Shown here: in pieces, positions 46,645 through 58,800 of the stretch | How the letters are laid out: every line of letters starts with the position of its first letter | Position numbering within the stretch: position 1 is the first letter of the stretch | Source of the DNA: Coriolopsis trogii | Taxonomy: Eukaryota; Basidiomycota; Agaricomycetes; Polyporales; Polyporaceae | NCBI GenBank assembly: GCA_020543525.1 | Contig: JAHYIO010000008.1 | Location: forward strand, 372,001 to 436,000 | DNA length: 64,000 nucleotides | Reading direction: 5' to 3' | Notes under the pieces: model-generated | What the model was told of the DNA's origin: nothing | The model's input: only the letters and a program-made list of their open reading frames with translations | Databases searched by the model: none | Made by a program: the position numbers and the translations under genes

Positions 46645-47248
46645 CGAGGGCAGCGCTGGGGCAAGGAGAGTTGAAGGACGCGCTGCTCGTCATGGCTGAT
46701 ATAGCCTAAGCCGTTCAACGCTCCCGGTCTATGACGTCGTCGCATCTCCACGTGATTTTGGGCAGATGCCCTGTGTAGTTGTCCAGTCGAGTGCATAGTA
46801 CGAGGAGAAGAGATCGAGGAGACGATATCGAGGACGTTATGGTCGTGATGATAGGGTGTCTGTGATCCTCGAGGTAGTTCAGGAGCTAAGAGTTGCATTT
46901 CTTCTCAGGGCGTCTATTACGTCAGCTACTCGGAGAGTCCATACACACTCTTCTCAAAACTTGACATTATTGTGAAGAGCTGCTGAAATAGAGGATAGAA
47001 TGTATCGATTAGGAGGCTTGAAAGAGCCAGAGACCGCAAACTTCAGGGGGCGATGCTACAATCGCTATCTAGATGCGAGTTGATCCAGGCGCTAAGATAA
47101 ACAGAACCACATATCGCGTCGCCAGACGTGGCAAATCACATGTGCGTGTTACCCCGCATCCCTCCCGGATCTCGGAGTCGCCGTCGACTCTCGAGTGTAC
47201 ACTGAAAGTCTGAACTCGCTTTCCCCTCTACCACTCACGCATACAGTC
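46645..47248. promoter_or_regulatory. Divergent intergenic region of the carrier and dehydrogenase genes
   Basis: Six hundred base pairs separate the ATG of the minus-strand carrier from the ATG of the plus-strand 3-hydroxyacyl-CoA dehydrogenase. Both promoters must lie here. No TATA box stands out, and I cannot assign factor sites by eye. Confidence 0.5.
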
Positions 47249-49291
47249 ATGAGTATCGCACACGGCATCCGTAAAGCCGCAGTCATTGGCGCAGGACAGA
47301 TGGGTATGTCAATTGAACGTTGTTCAACACAAGAACATACTCTGAAACATATCCGCGACGTAGGACTGGGCATTGCCTTCGTCTCTGCTGTGCACGCTAA
47401 AGTCCCGGTTCTTCTCCACGACAAGTCTCCGGCACAGGTCAAATCGGGACTCGCGCTCATGGATAAGATCCTCGCAAAGGACGTGTCGAAGGGGAAGCTC
47501 ACCTCGGAGGCGGCCAAAGAGGCTCGGGATCGTGTCACGGTGGTCGACAGCTTGTCCAGCTTTAGGGATGCGGATATAGTCATTGAGGTGAGAGTTGCAT
47601 ACTCCTCACACGCTATTGCGCTGGGACCTTGGGGCTTTCTTCGTTTCTCTATCGCGCTGCAAGGTGTATGCGCGTGTATCCGACCCCCGTGCCACATCAA
47701 ATACAAGTGTCACGCCAAGGTGGCATTATTACCGCATCCCATGACCACCAAAAACAGCCCCTACGATGAGTGCCATACTAGACTTTGGCCAAAATAGTAG
47801 GAGCCCGTATAGGCATTTCCCCCATGCGAATGAGAAGAAACGACAGCGGTTGAATTCCTGCACCGTCCGTCATCAGGAAGACGGCTCTGTTCTCCACGTT
47901 CCATATTGCCTTCGCACTGCGGGGTAGACTGATCCCATATGGTGTACCCACTCAGCTTGCGTGGCTTGGAATACTGAGATCAACTACAGGCTGTTGCAGA
48001 AAACTTAGCAATCAAGGAGGGTATCTTCCGTACCCTATCTGCTGAACTATCACCGAAAACAATCCTCGCTTCGAACACCTCGTCGATTAGTATCACCAAG
48101 ATCGCTGCGTCAACAATTCCTCAAGGCAAGACTGCCTCTGACCCGGAAGGCCAAGCGAGCGCATCCAGAGTTGTTGGTCTACACTTCTTCAATCCGGTCC
48201 CTGTCATGGTATGTTCCCCCTATAACGTCCCATGATCCTAGTCACACTGATCATGGACTGGTGGCTTATCATAGAAACTGGTGGAGCTCATTGCCGCTAC
48301 ACAAACCTCTCAAGAGACCCTTGATCGTGCTCGGGCGTATGCAACCGCGTGTGGTAAAGGTCTGTATTGACCGTTACTTTGTACTTTCCATGCCGCGCCA
48401 CTTGCTTTGTCACTGAGCTAAGTCTTGCCTACACGACACAGAGGTGACATACTCGAAGGACGTCCCAGGCTTCGTGGCTAACGGGTTGTTGATGCCATTC
48501 ATCAACGAGGTTCGTAATCTCAGCAACTTTATGCGGCATGGAAACCTTGCTCAGGTCTTTCTTCCCACAGGCTATCATGATGTTGGAAAGGGTACGCAGC
48601 AATATATTCTGGATACAATCCTCCGAACGCTAATACATTTAATCAGGGTGTTGCAACGCGAGAGGACATCGACAAGACACTCAAGCTAGGCATGAATCAC
48701 CCAATGGGCCCTTTACAACTCGGTGAGTGGCATGAGAATCTGAGATCTCCCAAAAGGTCATTCACTGATGCTGTCTATCCATATCGCAGCCGATTTGTAA
48801 GTCATTCATATTTAATTTGCGACGCCTGTGGCACCCTACTCACGCACTGTCGCCAATCCACACGCTGCTCATTTCGTTCTTCCCGCTCCGACTCTTGACA
48901 CATCCGCCTCCCATTGACGGCTCATCCCTCCGACCTCCGGTATACATTCATGTGTACACGTACACAATTACCCGGTACCCTGCGGCTTTGGAAATTTGCC
49001 ACCTCATTTGATCCTGCGTGCGTACATCCGCTCCTTCTCTGCATCTGTTGTCTTCTTTCGCGACCACACATGACTGCGTTTCACACGTTGGTACTGGTCC
49101 ATGCTGCTGTATTCATCGTGATGGTATGCAACAGCATTGGGCTTGACACGTGCTTGGCGATCCAACAGACGATTTACCACGGTACGGGCGACTCGAAGTA
49201 CCGTCCGAGCGTGCTGCTCGAGCGCATGGTGGACGCGCAGTGGTATGGCAAGAAAAGCGGGAAGGGGTTCTATGACTACTCAAAGGAGTAA
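47249..49291 (+). CDS. 3-hydroxyacyl-CoA (3-hydroxybutyryl-CoA) dehydrogenase
   Basis: Nine exons (47249-47303, 47364-47587, 47990-48208, 48275-48359, 48442-48509, 48571-48591, 48647-48722, 48790-48796, 49135-49291) give 303 residues. The NAD-binding Rossmann motif is [17 protein letters not shown]. The catalytic region reads [17 protein letters not shown] and [19 protein letters not shown], with the active-site His in GLHFFNP. The C-terminal domain has [36 protein letters not shown] and [13 protein letters not shown]. It oxidises L-3-hydroxyacyl-CoA in beta-oxidation or butyrate-type metabolism. No PTS1 tripeptide is present at the end, so peroxisomal import by that route is unlikely. Introns of 402 nt and 338 nt and an exon of only 7 nt (codes for most of ADF) are unusual. 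Confidence 0.9.
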
Positions 49292-51590
49292 TAATCATGC
49301 ACGCCGCGCGAGCCGCTCCTGTGGTCAGAAGACAGTGACTGTTCGATCTGAACGCGCCAGTCATTTAGTCATTCCTTGCTACCCACATCGCTTCTTACCG
49401 TCTTGCATGAATGCTTGGTTGCGGTATACCGTCCCGACAGCGACAGTATACTCTTGGGGTTGGACATCGAGACGCCAGCGCGGTCGGACTGACTTTGAGT
49501 CTGTTGGGTCTCGGCCCCCTTCGTTGTCTCATGTGCCCTCGGGACTCGGGATCGGAGCTACGGGGCCATGCCGTCGGCCTTGACACCGACGTGTACGGCC
49601 GCGGTTCGCTCGCGGTTGTGTACGTCTCACTTTGCGTGGTCGCGTGACACCACGCCGTGTACACGGTGTGTCGAGGTCTGATGACCGTGGACCACCCTCT
49701 ATCCGCTCACACCCCGCACGAGGTAGCGGCTGCGTTCTCTTCTTACCGCAGTGCTGTTTACCCGTATGCAAATGCGCCGCGGCGTGGATGAAGGTTAGGT
49801 GCCCGACGAAGTCGTGCACTCAGCATACCGTATCCTCCGCCACGTCGGGTCGGCGCACAACCCATAAGCGCCGTACGCTGGAGCTTGCCGGTCTAAGAAG
49901 CGCCGGGGCATCCTCCATGGTGCTTCCCCATTCTGTGCGTATGCGCTTCTTCGGACTTAGTTGCCAACCACGGCGAACACCAAAACAGCGCTTCTGCTGC
50001 CAGCCAGGGACGTGTCGCGGATAGTGCGGACGTCCCCCGTTGCATAGTTGCTGACGCCGCCGGGGACGCATCGCTCGAAACGTTCCGACTTCCAGAGTGT
50101 CGTTCGAGCGGTGTTACCTAAAGTAGACTACGTGGTTCAAAAGTTGCCTTTTCTCTCAGGCTGATCCGGCGAGTCGCGCGGTCCAGGCCTCCAGATGCCA
50201 CACTCTGTGCCCCACAGTGTTCGGAGCGCGCGAGAAACAACCGTATAGGACGAGGGGTGACGCATAGGCCCATCGATGACACCATGTTCGTTGACAGCGC
50301 TCACACAGAGAAGGTGGGTTTGGTGCTCGACATTCTAGCTTGCAATGTGTTGGGGTCTAGTCAGACCTCTTTCCTTGTCGTCATCCTGAGGTCAAGGGTG
50401 GCTCACATCATCCTTTTTCCAAGAGTCTCGACGTGCATACACCGCTTCTTGGCGAAAGAAGTTCGGCTGCAAATAGCACAGCACCTCCTCTTCATTGGGC
50501 GTGGTGCTAGAATGAACTCGCGCGGCCTGCGGCAGGGCTCCAGCCTCGTTACCCTGACGCTCATCTCGTGGACAATCTCGCATCGGCCGCAATCGGCGTC
50601 GAGCGCGTGCTGTATATGACGCTTACGCTCGAGATCCCACGAGTCACCACGCATCGAACCTTCTGCCACATCGTGGGCGGTCTCACAAACTGTCGCTGCG
50701 GCTACGGACCTCGGGGCGGAAGTCCTGCAGTTCGTACTGAACTGCGCGAGTTCGGCCCGATTCCGCAGGTGCACGCGCGCATGGTCACAGCGAGGCTGAA
50801 TCCTGGCGCGATTCGCGAGCACGCCCGTCTCAGGGTCTCCCATCCCGTGCGCAGGGCTCGAGCTGTGCGGTCGATATGTTTCCCTTCTATCCTGGGATCC
50901 TCGACCCCCAGCGACTCCCGTTCCGTCGTCCGAGGCCACACCCCACCGTTTCGTTCTGTGGATGAGAGCCCAGTCAGGCATAGGAGTGTACCCTTTGGTA
51001 GCTCAATATCCCGAATCAGAAGGAAGTTTCCTGCTCTGATTGGGTGGGCGACCACGACTTCCCGTCCGATTGGACTCTCCGGTTGGTGTGCTGATCACAC
51101 GACCCCGGCTTGAGGTCCTCAGTGCGATACGCAAGGGAGGGCCCTGTAGTAAGACGTTTGGTCGACTCGCACGCAGGACAAATTGTTTGGCGTCTGTGTG
51201 TGGGGGCTTCTGCCAAGATAGGCGTCGAGGCGGAGGCGGAGGTGAGGACCTCGGAACGGTGCGGCCCCTTGCGCCCTCTGTGCCTTCTTGGACGTGATCG
51301 GAGGATGCGCGTACGGGCGTGTGGGTTCTATAATATTCGCCTCGGCAGGGTACTTAAGGACCATTGCTCCTCGCATTGTGGATCAACACTCCTCCGCCTC
51401 CACCCTCGACAACTCCTTCTTGAGCTCACTGCACACTGCTCACCTCACCACCTACTATTCACTGCTCAGCCGAGTCCATCAAGTCTGCTCTTGTTGCCAC
51501 GTCTAGTGCACTAGCAGTCTCCGAACGCTTCGCATATTCCAATCACCCGCTTTCAACTCATCGCTTTACTTCCCTCCTTTCATAGTCAGA
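49292..51590. other. 2.3-kb GC-rich region without a supported gene
   Basis: Overlapping ORFs occur on both strands (for example minus 50981-50403 and plus 50568-51113), as expected in GC-rich DNA. Their compositions are Arg/Ser/Pro-rich in every frame, and no conserved motif was seen. The last 230 bp before 51591 are CT-rich and probably form the leader and promoter of the small cysteine-rich gene. Confidence 0.5.
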
Positions 51591-52172
51591 ATGTGCGAGA
51601 TTGAGTGGTGAGTAGCAACGAGCTTGACAGGACTTCGCTTGCCTCGTGCACGGTACTGATCGGCCTTCTTCCGCACGTCTGTTTTTACGGCAGCTTCGGA
51701 AACTATCACCGCGGCTGTGAGGTGCGCTATCTCGACTTTTGTTCCCCCGCGGGACGCTTTTAGACTGAACTGACGCCGCGCTCGCTGATTCAGCACTATG
51801 TCAAGCTCTACGAGAGCGGGAACAAGACGGACTGCGGGTCCCCGGCTTGCGCGCTCAGCACTGCGCACAAACACCGTCCGGGACAGCGGACGTGCACCTG
51901 TACGAAGGTGAGTCTAAAATCCTCCTTTCTTCTCTCTCCGATTGGCCCCCCCGGACTTCTAGTCCGCGCACCCGATGGTCACCCGGTGCCGGTCCTACGT
52001 TTCGTTTGATTGCTGCCAATAATAGGAGAAACGGTGTTCTAACCAGATATTTGGGTTGCCGCAGGTGCCCCGCGAATGCCGAAGGGTGCTGAGCTTGATT
52101 CAACAACGATGCGATAACTGTACGCGCGCGGCATGGGCGACACTGGAGCGCGACTCGGGTCGGGTCTGGTGA
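51591..52172 (+). CDS. Small cysteine-rich protein, 88 residues
   Basis: Exons 51591-51607, 51694-51721, 51794-51907 and 52065-52172 sum in frame to 88 residues. About ten cysteines are arranged as MCEIEC, HRGCEHYVKLYESG, TDCGSPACALSTAHKHR, TCTCTK, REC and RCDNC, with several His, suggesting metal binding rather than secreted disulfides because no signal peptide is present. I recall similar short proteins (HYVKLY...C..C) as a multi-copy family in agaricomycetes. Introns of 72, 86 and 157 nt make it easy for gene finders to miss. Function unknown. Confidence 0.7.
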
Positions 52173-53611
52173 GACCCGCGCGCATAGGGCATCTCGTCCG
52201 CGCCCATACACTATGAGGGACCCTCGCGAGGAGACGCGCCTTTGCGTCTGTTTTGGCTTGTCGACCGCAACCGCATGTTTTGGACTTTTTCTCTCCTCCC
52301 TCCGTTTTGGGCTTTATTGTGACGTCTTGCACATTCTGTGCTGTACAATGCTAGGGTTCTGTATCAATACACACTATCTATCTACTCCGGACGGTCTGCC
52401 AACTAAAGCGCACGACCGTCAAACAGTGCGAACTTCATAGACAACCGAATATCCCGTTCAGGCATGCTGCTGCAACAACCTGAAGAGACATACACAAGTA
52501 CGGTGCATGGGGTCTTGAGATGACTCACTCGCGCTACAGCTGCAATGCTTCAGCAAGGTGCGCGGGTGCGGCAGTGACCGCAGCTACCGGTGGCATCATG
52601 CAGCGAACCTGCCGCAACCCTTATCTAAAGATGTGCTACAGTACAGTGAGCACACTCGAATTCGATAGTATCAGATGCAGCACCAGACGTGGTTTCGAAC
52701 TTACTGCAGTCAGCGCCTTTCTTGCAGAGCGAGTAATGTGCGTTGAGTACTACCTATTGTTGCAGGGAACAGGGTGTACTCATACAGCCTGAAAATGGCT
52801 TGGACGACATCGCTCATACAGTCTCGGATAGCCCATATCACCAGGTTGCCCACGCCTTTCTAGCTCCTGACAGGAATCGCATTCAGTTGTTTTCGCGAAG
52901 ATGCAATCTGCCGCAGCAGAGACTCATCGACTTACGCAGCTCCAATTTGCTCCCTTGATGCCTGCTGAAGCATCGTCGCAATTTCCCTATGCACTGAGGC
53001 TGCTTTTCCCGGCAGGTTAAGCAGGGCATATATAATCGCAAGGTGCTCATGACGATACACCATCCACTCTCTCATGCTAACATCACTCCAACGGACCAGG
53101 GTGGGGGTTGCAGGTCGACTCTGCGTGCGCATATATTGTTGTGGAGTACTAGGGCAGGAATAGCTGATGCTAGACTCACCAGGCCCTGGTCCAACGCGAC
53201 ATCTTCCACCGGGATGAGTCCCACCACTGTCCTTACTCTGTTTATGCGGTATCTCTACTCGGTACGTGAGCGTTCCCCGATACAAGGCGAAGGACTCACT
53301 TCGACCGTTTGCAAACCCAGTTACCCACATAGTCTAGTTCTAGACTGTCAGTGGCGGCAGGTACACAATCACCACACATTGCATAAACAGCGAGTCTGAC
53401 CCGTCCGTTTGCTAACCGGTGCCACAGTCTAGACCTAGGCTGTCGCCGCATGACAAGGCCTCATGGAGGTCAATCAAAATCAACTAACCCAGGACGGAAT
53501 TCGCGCCGCTAGGTTCTTCCAACCCTACCTGGCGGCAGCGAACATAGAAGCGTGCAGCAAAAAAGAGTTGTATTGTCGGCGTAACTGATGTAGTAGACGT
53601 GGGATGTGTCG
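52173..53611. other. Region without a supported gene, one weak minus-strand ORF
   Basis: The minus-strand ORF 53330-52932 ends in a helical-looking segment (EHLAIIYALLNLPGKAASVH) that might be an exon of an unrecognised gene. No start, flanking exons or known motif were found. Confidence 0.4.
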
Positions 53612-55565
53612 TTACACGGGTCGTTCAACATGCAAAGCTGCCATTATCTTCTCTAACTTCGGATTGCCCCCAAGTCGTGCGATCTCGGCTTTGATCTGCA
53701 ATTCGATGTCGTCCATGACGTCGAGTGTGTACTCGAACGACTTCGTATGGTCACGGAGGTAAGAGATTGTATGCTTCTTGAGGGTTGGGGTTGTCGGCCG
53801 TTTCTGGAGTACGTCTAGAGCACGGTGATTACCTCAGAAATGCCCGTGTCGGCCCAAACTGGTACGCACTGAGAATCTGCCGGTTGGAAGTGTCTGCGCG
53901 GACACCGTGAACGATGGGGAAGGAAAACTTCCCCTCGGTCAAGTCTTCGGCAAATCCTTTATTCTCTGCGTACTGGAGTGAATGTGAATGACATCCAGTC
54001 GTATCGAGTTATATACCGCATACCTGAGTACTTTGTAGGTTCATGTAGTCGTCTCTTATCTGGAAGTAGACGCCGAACAAGTTGACAAGAGGGACGTAGT
54101 CCCTACAATTGATGTTAGCGAAATCAGTGCGTGCATGAAGACAATGACACTTGCACGTCGATATTGACGGTGGAGCACGCCATCATGAGCTTGACAGCCA
54201 CCCGAAATAGTCCTCCGGTCTCTACCACGACCATTTGGTCAGCTGCACAGGTACGAGGAGCGCGATCTACTAACTGTTGTTCACCATGGACACATACTCT
54301 TCTTCCGTCGGACACTGTAGAGAGTCTCTCCAGAGTAGCTCGAGACCTTGGCCTCTATGTAGAGAGAGGAGTTCGGCTGGTAAGCGGAACATTAGATCAT
54401 GCATGTCCTTGGAAAGACACTAGTGCTACAATTCGCTCTTTCCGCAACTTGTGATCCAATACCAAGCTATAACAGCTCGACAAACGCAAGACGCTTGACG
54501 GGTCTGCTCGAGGTCCGAACATCCTCTAGCCGAGCCGTCTAGCCGTCCCATACGGCGGACGTTCCATGACTGCGTCCAAGGACATACACCTTGTCATTGC
54601 ATAGATTGTCACCATTTTCGCCTCAGGACAAAACGCAAGGAAAGGACAATAAACGAGAACGAGGGAAACGTGTCTCTCAACTATTTGACCGCCAGTATTC
54701 AGTGCTGCCCACAGTGGGAAGAATTCCTATGAGAGCCCTGCTCGCCCCGCCACACGCGGCGGTGTATCAACGAGTTGACTGGGTTCGGCCTCTCCTTGCG
54801 AGTCACTGTTGAACACTTTGACCATATGCCGCACAGCGTTATAGAGACCTGAGTAGGGTTACTGTACACAGATTGCTTCTCATGCACGCGACTCAGTACA
54901 TGGTCAAAGTGTTCAGGTCAGGTTTGTAATATGCTGATATACGCTGTATGCGATAATATAAACCTACCAGTGACGATGCGATCAAGTTCCTTGAATGGAA
55001 TGAGCCGTTCAACACCGTCCGTCAGGGATTCCGGTACGACACCGACGCCAGAACGTAGAGCAAACAATTCCTGGTAGGCCAGAAAGTACACATAGTTGGC
55101 GGTGTTGATGGTCTGTGGAATGCCGTATATCTTGTGTGCGACTGCTCTGGATTGAATTAAAGCACTGGTACTGCTGTTGTGATCACGCACCTGGAACACC
55201 GCGTCGGAGTTGGGCATCATCCTCAATGTCATCGACGCTGTGAATAAGTCGAATCAAGTAGCTAGCGAGGCTTCTGGAGAAACATACAGTAGGCTTGCAG
55301 TATGCAGCATGCTCACGACCTTGGAAATAACTCTGAGCTTGTCCTCAGGGACCTGTAGCCACAGATTGAAAGCCTCTATCATTTGTCCCCTAATCTCCTT
55401 CCCCGGGATGGAATAGATGTGAGTGAATGGCTCTAGCAGGGCCTGTATGAAAGTCAGCTTTGCAGAAACCCGCCATAATCACAGCTAGCTGACAGACTCG
55501 TTCGAATCTGACCAAGTTTCGGTAGCGGCCAAGACGCCTCGGACGTTTAAAGTGGGTGAAGGCAT
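53612..55565 (-). CDS. Geranylgeranyl diphosphate synthase (trans-isoprenyl diphosphate synthase)
   Basis: Nine exons (55565-55494, 55442-55288, 55237-55191, 55141-54968, 54376-54275, 54221-54155, 54102-54024, 53972-53870, 53814-53612) give 309 residues. Motifs: [19 protein letters not shown], the first Asp-rich motif [74 protein letters not shown] and the second Asp-rich motif [13 protein letters not shown]. It adds isopentenyl diphosphate to allylic substrates to make C20 GGPP for protein prenylation and diterpenes. Intron 54377-54967 is 591 nt and carries an inverted repeat. Intron 54103-54154 fits only with a GC donor (GCAAGT). No terpene cyclase is visible nearby, so a housekeeping role is plausible. 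It is divergent from GCN1, with 263 bp between starts. Confidence 0.92.
54811..54914. repeat. Inverted repeat inside the long GGPP-synthase intron
   Basis: Arms 54811-54825 (GAACACTTTGACCAT) and 54900-54914 (its exact reverse complement) enclose 74 bp. The 104-bp unit lies in the 591-nt intron and could be a small stem-loop or MITE-like insertion. No clear target-site duplication is seen at its borders. Confidence 0.7.
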
Positions 55566-55828
55566 AGTAGAACTCTTCGATTGCAAGAACGGCGTGCGGA
55601 TAAGATGGTGGTACGAGTCAAACTAGTCAGATTGTCGCAGGAGTTAGCATTGTGACTATAAATCAACTCATAAACGTTACTACTTAGGGTAAGTAGTTTT
55701 CTTACTGCCCTTTCAATGAGGCGCTTGCTTACACTTACTTGTTACAATAGACCCATTTTCTGTACTACCTTCGTCTCATCCCACTTCTTTCTTTCACTTG
55801 GCCTCCCTCCCTTTGACCCTACGCTCCG
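55566..55828. promoter_or_regulatory. Bidirectional promoter region, GGPP synthase and GCN1
   Basis: The two ATGs point away from each other across 263 bp. The GCN1 side ends in a CT-rich tract (CCTCCCTCCC near 55803), a common initiator context in basidiomycetes. Confidence 0.55.
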
Positions 55829-58800
55829 ATGGGGAGATCCGAGATAGAATCGTGGATAGCATCCACAGCTATTGGGTCCGACGATGAGGAGGACTCTTCG
55901 TCATCTGGACCGGCATGGCGCAGAGAAAACATCATGAAGGACTGGCCAACCGCTATGCAGGTTGCTCAAACCAGGCTGTTCACGAGCAGTACTAAAGCAC
56001 GCGTCCAGTTCCTGCGAGAGGAACTTCTTGTGCTTGCGAAGCATGGAGGTACGGCACGAACAATTCACCCATGAATTATTGAGAGCTAACTGTGATCGGG
56101 ATACAGATCTCACGCTCTCCCAAACTATGGACATCTTCAAGCTGTTGACCTCTACATACCCTCGGTATGTGGACGCGGAGTCGAGGGATGCTGTGGAAAC
56201 AGTCGGAGTGGCCTTGGTACGGAGAGATGAACTGAGGGGGACGCCTCAAGGCGAACCGGACGAAACCAGGTTCGGGGTTCTGGAACAGGTCCTTGGTTGG
56301 ATGTCGCAGGAGGTTGGTCGGATACAAAAGCGATCAAGGTAAGTACATCTGCATACGTCCATTTGGTCTGCTTGCGCAAACTTTGTCCAGCTCCCATGCT
56401 GCTGCCGACATGTTCGTGCTCCTTAGCTGGTGTTGTGGCCTCTACATCGCATGCCTTTCGTGCAATCCAGATTTCACCAAGTCGCGAACCTGGTCGGTGT
56501 TGGTCGGTATCATGGCATCGCTGGTGGACATGTTGCTTGACCCGACAACCCGCGCGAAGAAATCGTTGCAGAAGAGTGCCTTGGTTCGCACCCGGCGTGC
56601 ACTCCGACATGTAAGTTTACGACTAATCACGGGGGAGAACATGCTCATGTCTACGTGAAGTCCCCAGAAATTATACCTGCTGTGATGAAGACGCTCCTCA
56701 ATTTGACTAAGACCCTCTCCTCTCCCTTGGTTGTCGTCCCTCTGCTAGGGATTTCCGTAGATGTCACCCTACGACTGAAGAACATCAAGGATGAGAGTCT
56801 GAAGCAGATACCGGACGACGTCAAGGTATGCGCGGAGCCTTAATGAACGAGGTGGACTCACCATTCACTACCCTATAGAACGATATTGTACAACTGTATA
56901 CGAGTGCCGTATTGATGTCAAGGACTCCCGTCCCTCCGCAGGCGTCAGTACGTGGCATATCATGATGTAGCGTGGTCCGTGCGTGTTGATTCGTATCCTT
57001 CAGACCGCTTTACACGACTTCATTCACTCGTCAGTGACGTCGGATGACTTCGAGGCGACTGTCCTTCCCGCTATGGAGAAGTCTCTACTCAGATCTCCCG
57101 AGATTTCTCTCAGTGGTAGGTCTAGCAGTCACTGTATTGTCTTGATACTAACGCACATTGCAGTTATCTCCAAGTTTCTTGCTGCTTACACCCATCCGGT
57201 TGAAGGTGACTTGTTCCGCAGAGTACTCACGCCTACACTGAACAGCGCGAAGTCCTCTAACCACGTCGTTCGATCGAGTTCTATCGCACTATTCCAGGTT
57301 CTCGTCCAGCGCACGAGTTCTGAAGCTGATTTGGAGCTTACTGCGACTGAACTTCTTGCGCTCCCAAAAGCGGGGAAAACTGCGGGGCCAGACCACCGAG
57401 TTGTGCTTTACACCATGCTCGGTGCTATGCCGCCTTCATCGTCTGTGTCATCGTCCATCATTCGGACTAGCTTACCACTCCTAGCGAAGGAAACACACGA
57501 CGCATCGTTACATATATTGGCGTCTTCGCTCATCCCTCACCTGGTGTGCTCGCTAAAATCGGACTCTGCGCTTCCGAGCGACGCAACGAACCTGGCGGCA
57601 AAGGAGATGACAAGCTCGAAGCCTGTTGTTCGACGGGCATTCTGTACGCTCATTGGCAGCGCCCTTTGGGAAATCGGAACCGTGGAGTCCCCGACTTCAA
57701 TTGCGTTCGCGAAAGTCGTTGTCCCCTCCTTTGAGACGAACCTGAAGACCGTTGCCGCAAATCCCTTGAACGCCGCTGCAGGTGCTTTGGAGGGCTACGT
57801 CGCAGCTGCCACCATCCTTGGGCCCCTTGCTCGCTCGAAGCAATTTGGTAGCTTTCTTCTCTGTTCCTAATTTTCTCATCTCTCCCTTACATTCGACCTT
57901 GTCTTGTCACAGACGATGTCATCTCGCACAATGCTACGTTGCAATCCATATGCACTGTACACCCGAAGCCCTCGTTCCTCCTGTGGGATAAGGTCTATCA
58001 GAAGCTCGGCACACAAGAGGATGAGACGTGGTTGTTACGGGCGACCGAGGCTGTCCTGGCCTACGCAAAGGATGACCTCTCGACAAATGAGCCTGCGCGG
58101 TCCGTATACACGGAATGATGTGGCACGCTTCTCGCTAACCCTGGTATTGTACTGTAGGTCATCCCTGGGATCGATACTCTTACACCTCGCAGTGGAGAGT
58201 TCCCACTCACATGTTCGTCGGCTCACTATCGGTACGGTCGAACGCCTCGCCTCCTCTTTCCCAGAACACGTCAGCATTGCTGCGCTTGCTGCTTCCACGG
58301 CTTACCTCGCGCGCGATTACAAACCATTGAGCAAGGCAGCGGCCGTGGCGGACGAACAGGAGAAACCTCAAAACCAAGAGACTCGCCTCCCGCCGTTCAT
58401 GCTCGCGAGTGCCGCTTTTGGTGATGATTGTCCTATGGACATCAAGGAGCGCTTGCTCTGGGATTGGGTGGTCGTCACACATCACCCAGGACCATGTGAG
58501 TTGTATTCAACCCTTTCTACGCCGCGTCTTGACATCACCTGCCGAGCAGCTGGCAACCTACGACCGGTGTGGATCGATATGTGCCAGAAGGCGAAAGTTG
58601 ACCCTCATGAGCTCGTGACCGCGCACACGGATGCGATCTTGGACAAAGTGTTCAGCGTGGTCGATGCGACGACTAAGCCGCTGCAGGGCTTCCAGGAAGC
58701 GGGGTACAGGGCGATCACCACTCTCGCTTTCGTTGCACCAGATGCGGTCTTGCCCAAAGTTGTTGATAAGATCCGTGCGGACTTGAAAGCGGATGACGTT

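Noticed and set aside
49289..49291. A peroxisomal targeting tripeptide on the 3-hydroxyacyl-CoA dehydrogenase
   Set aside because: The protein ends in SKE, not SKL or a close variant, so PTS1 targeting is not claimed despite the neighbouring peroxisomal-type carrier.
50403..50981. 192-codon minus-strand ORF in the GC-rich desert
   Set aside because: Composition is Arg/Cys/His-rich in several overlapping frames on both strands, with no motif, splice pattern or leader; not supported as a gene.
54811..54914. The inverted repeat as a complete DNA transposon
   Set aside because: The unit is only 104 bp with no coding sequence and no clear target-site duplication, so only a stem-loop or MITE-like label is justified.
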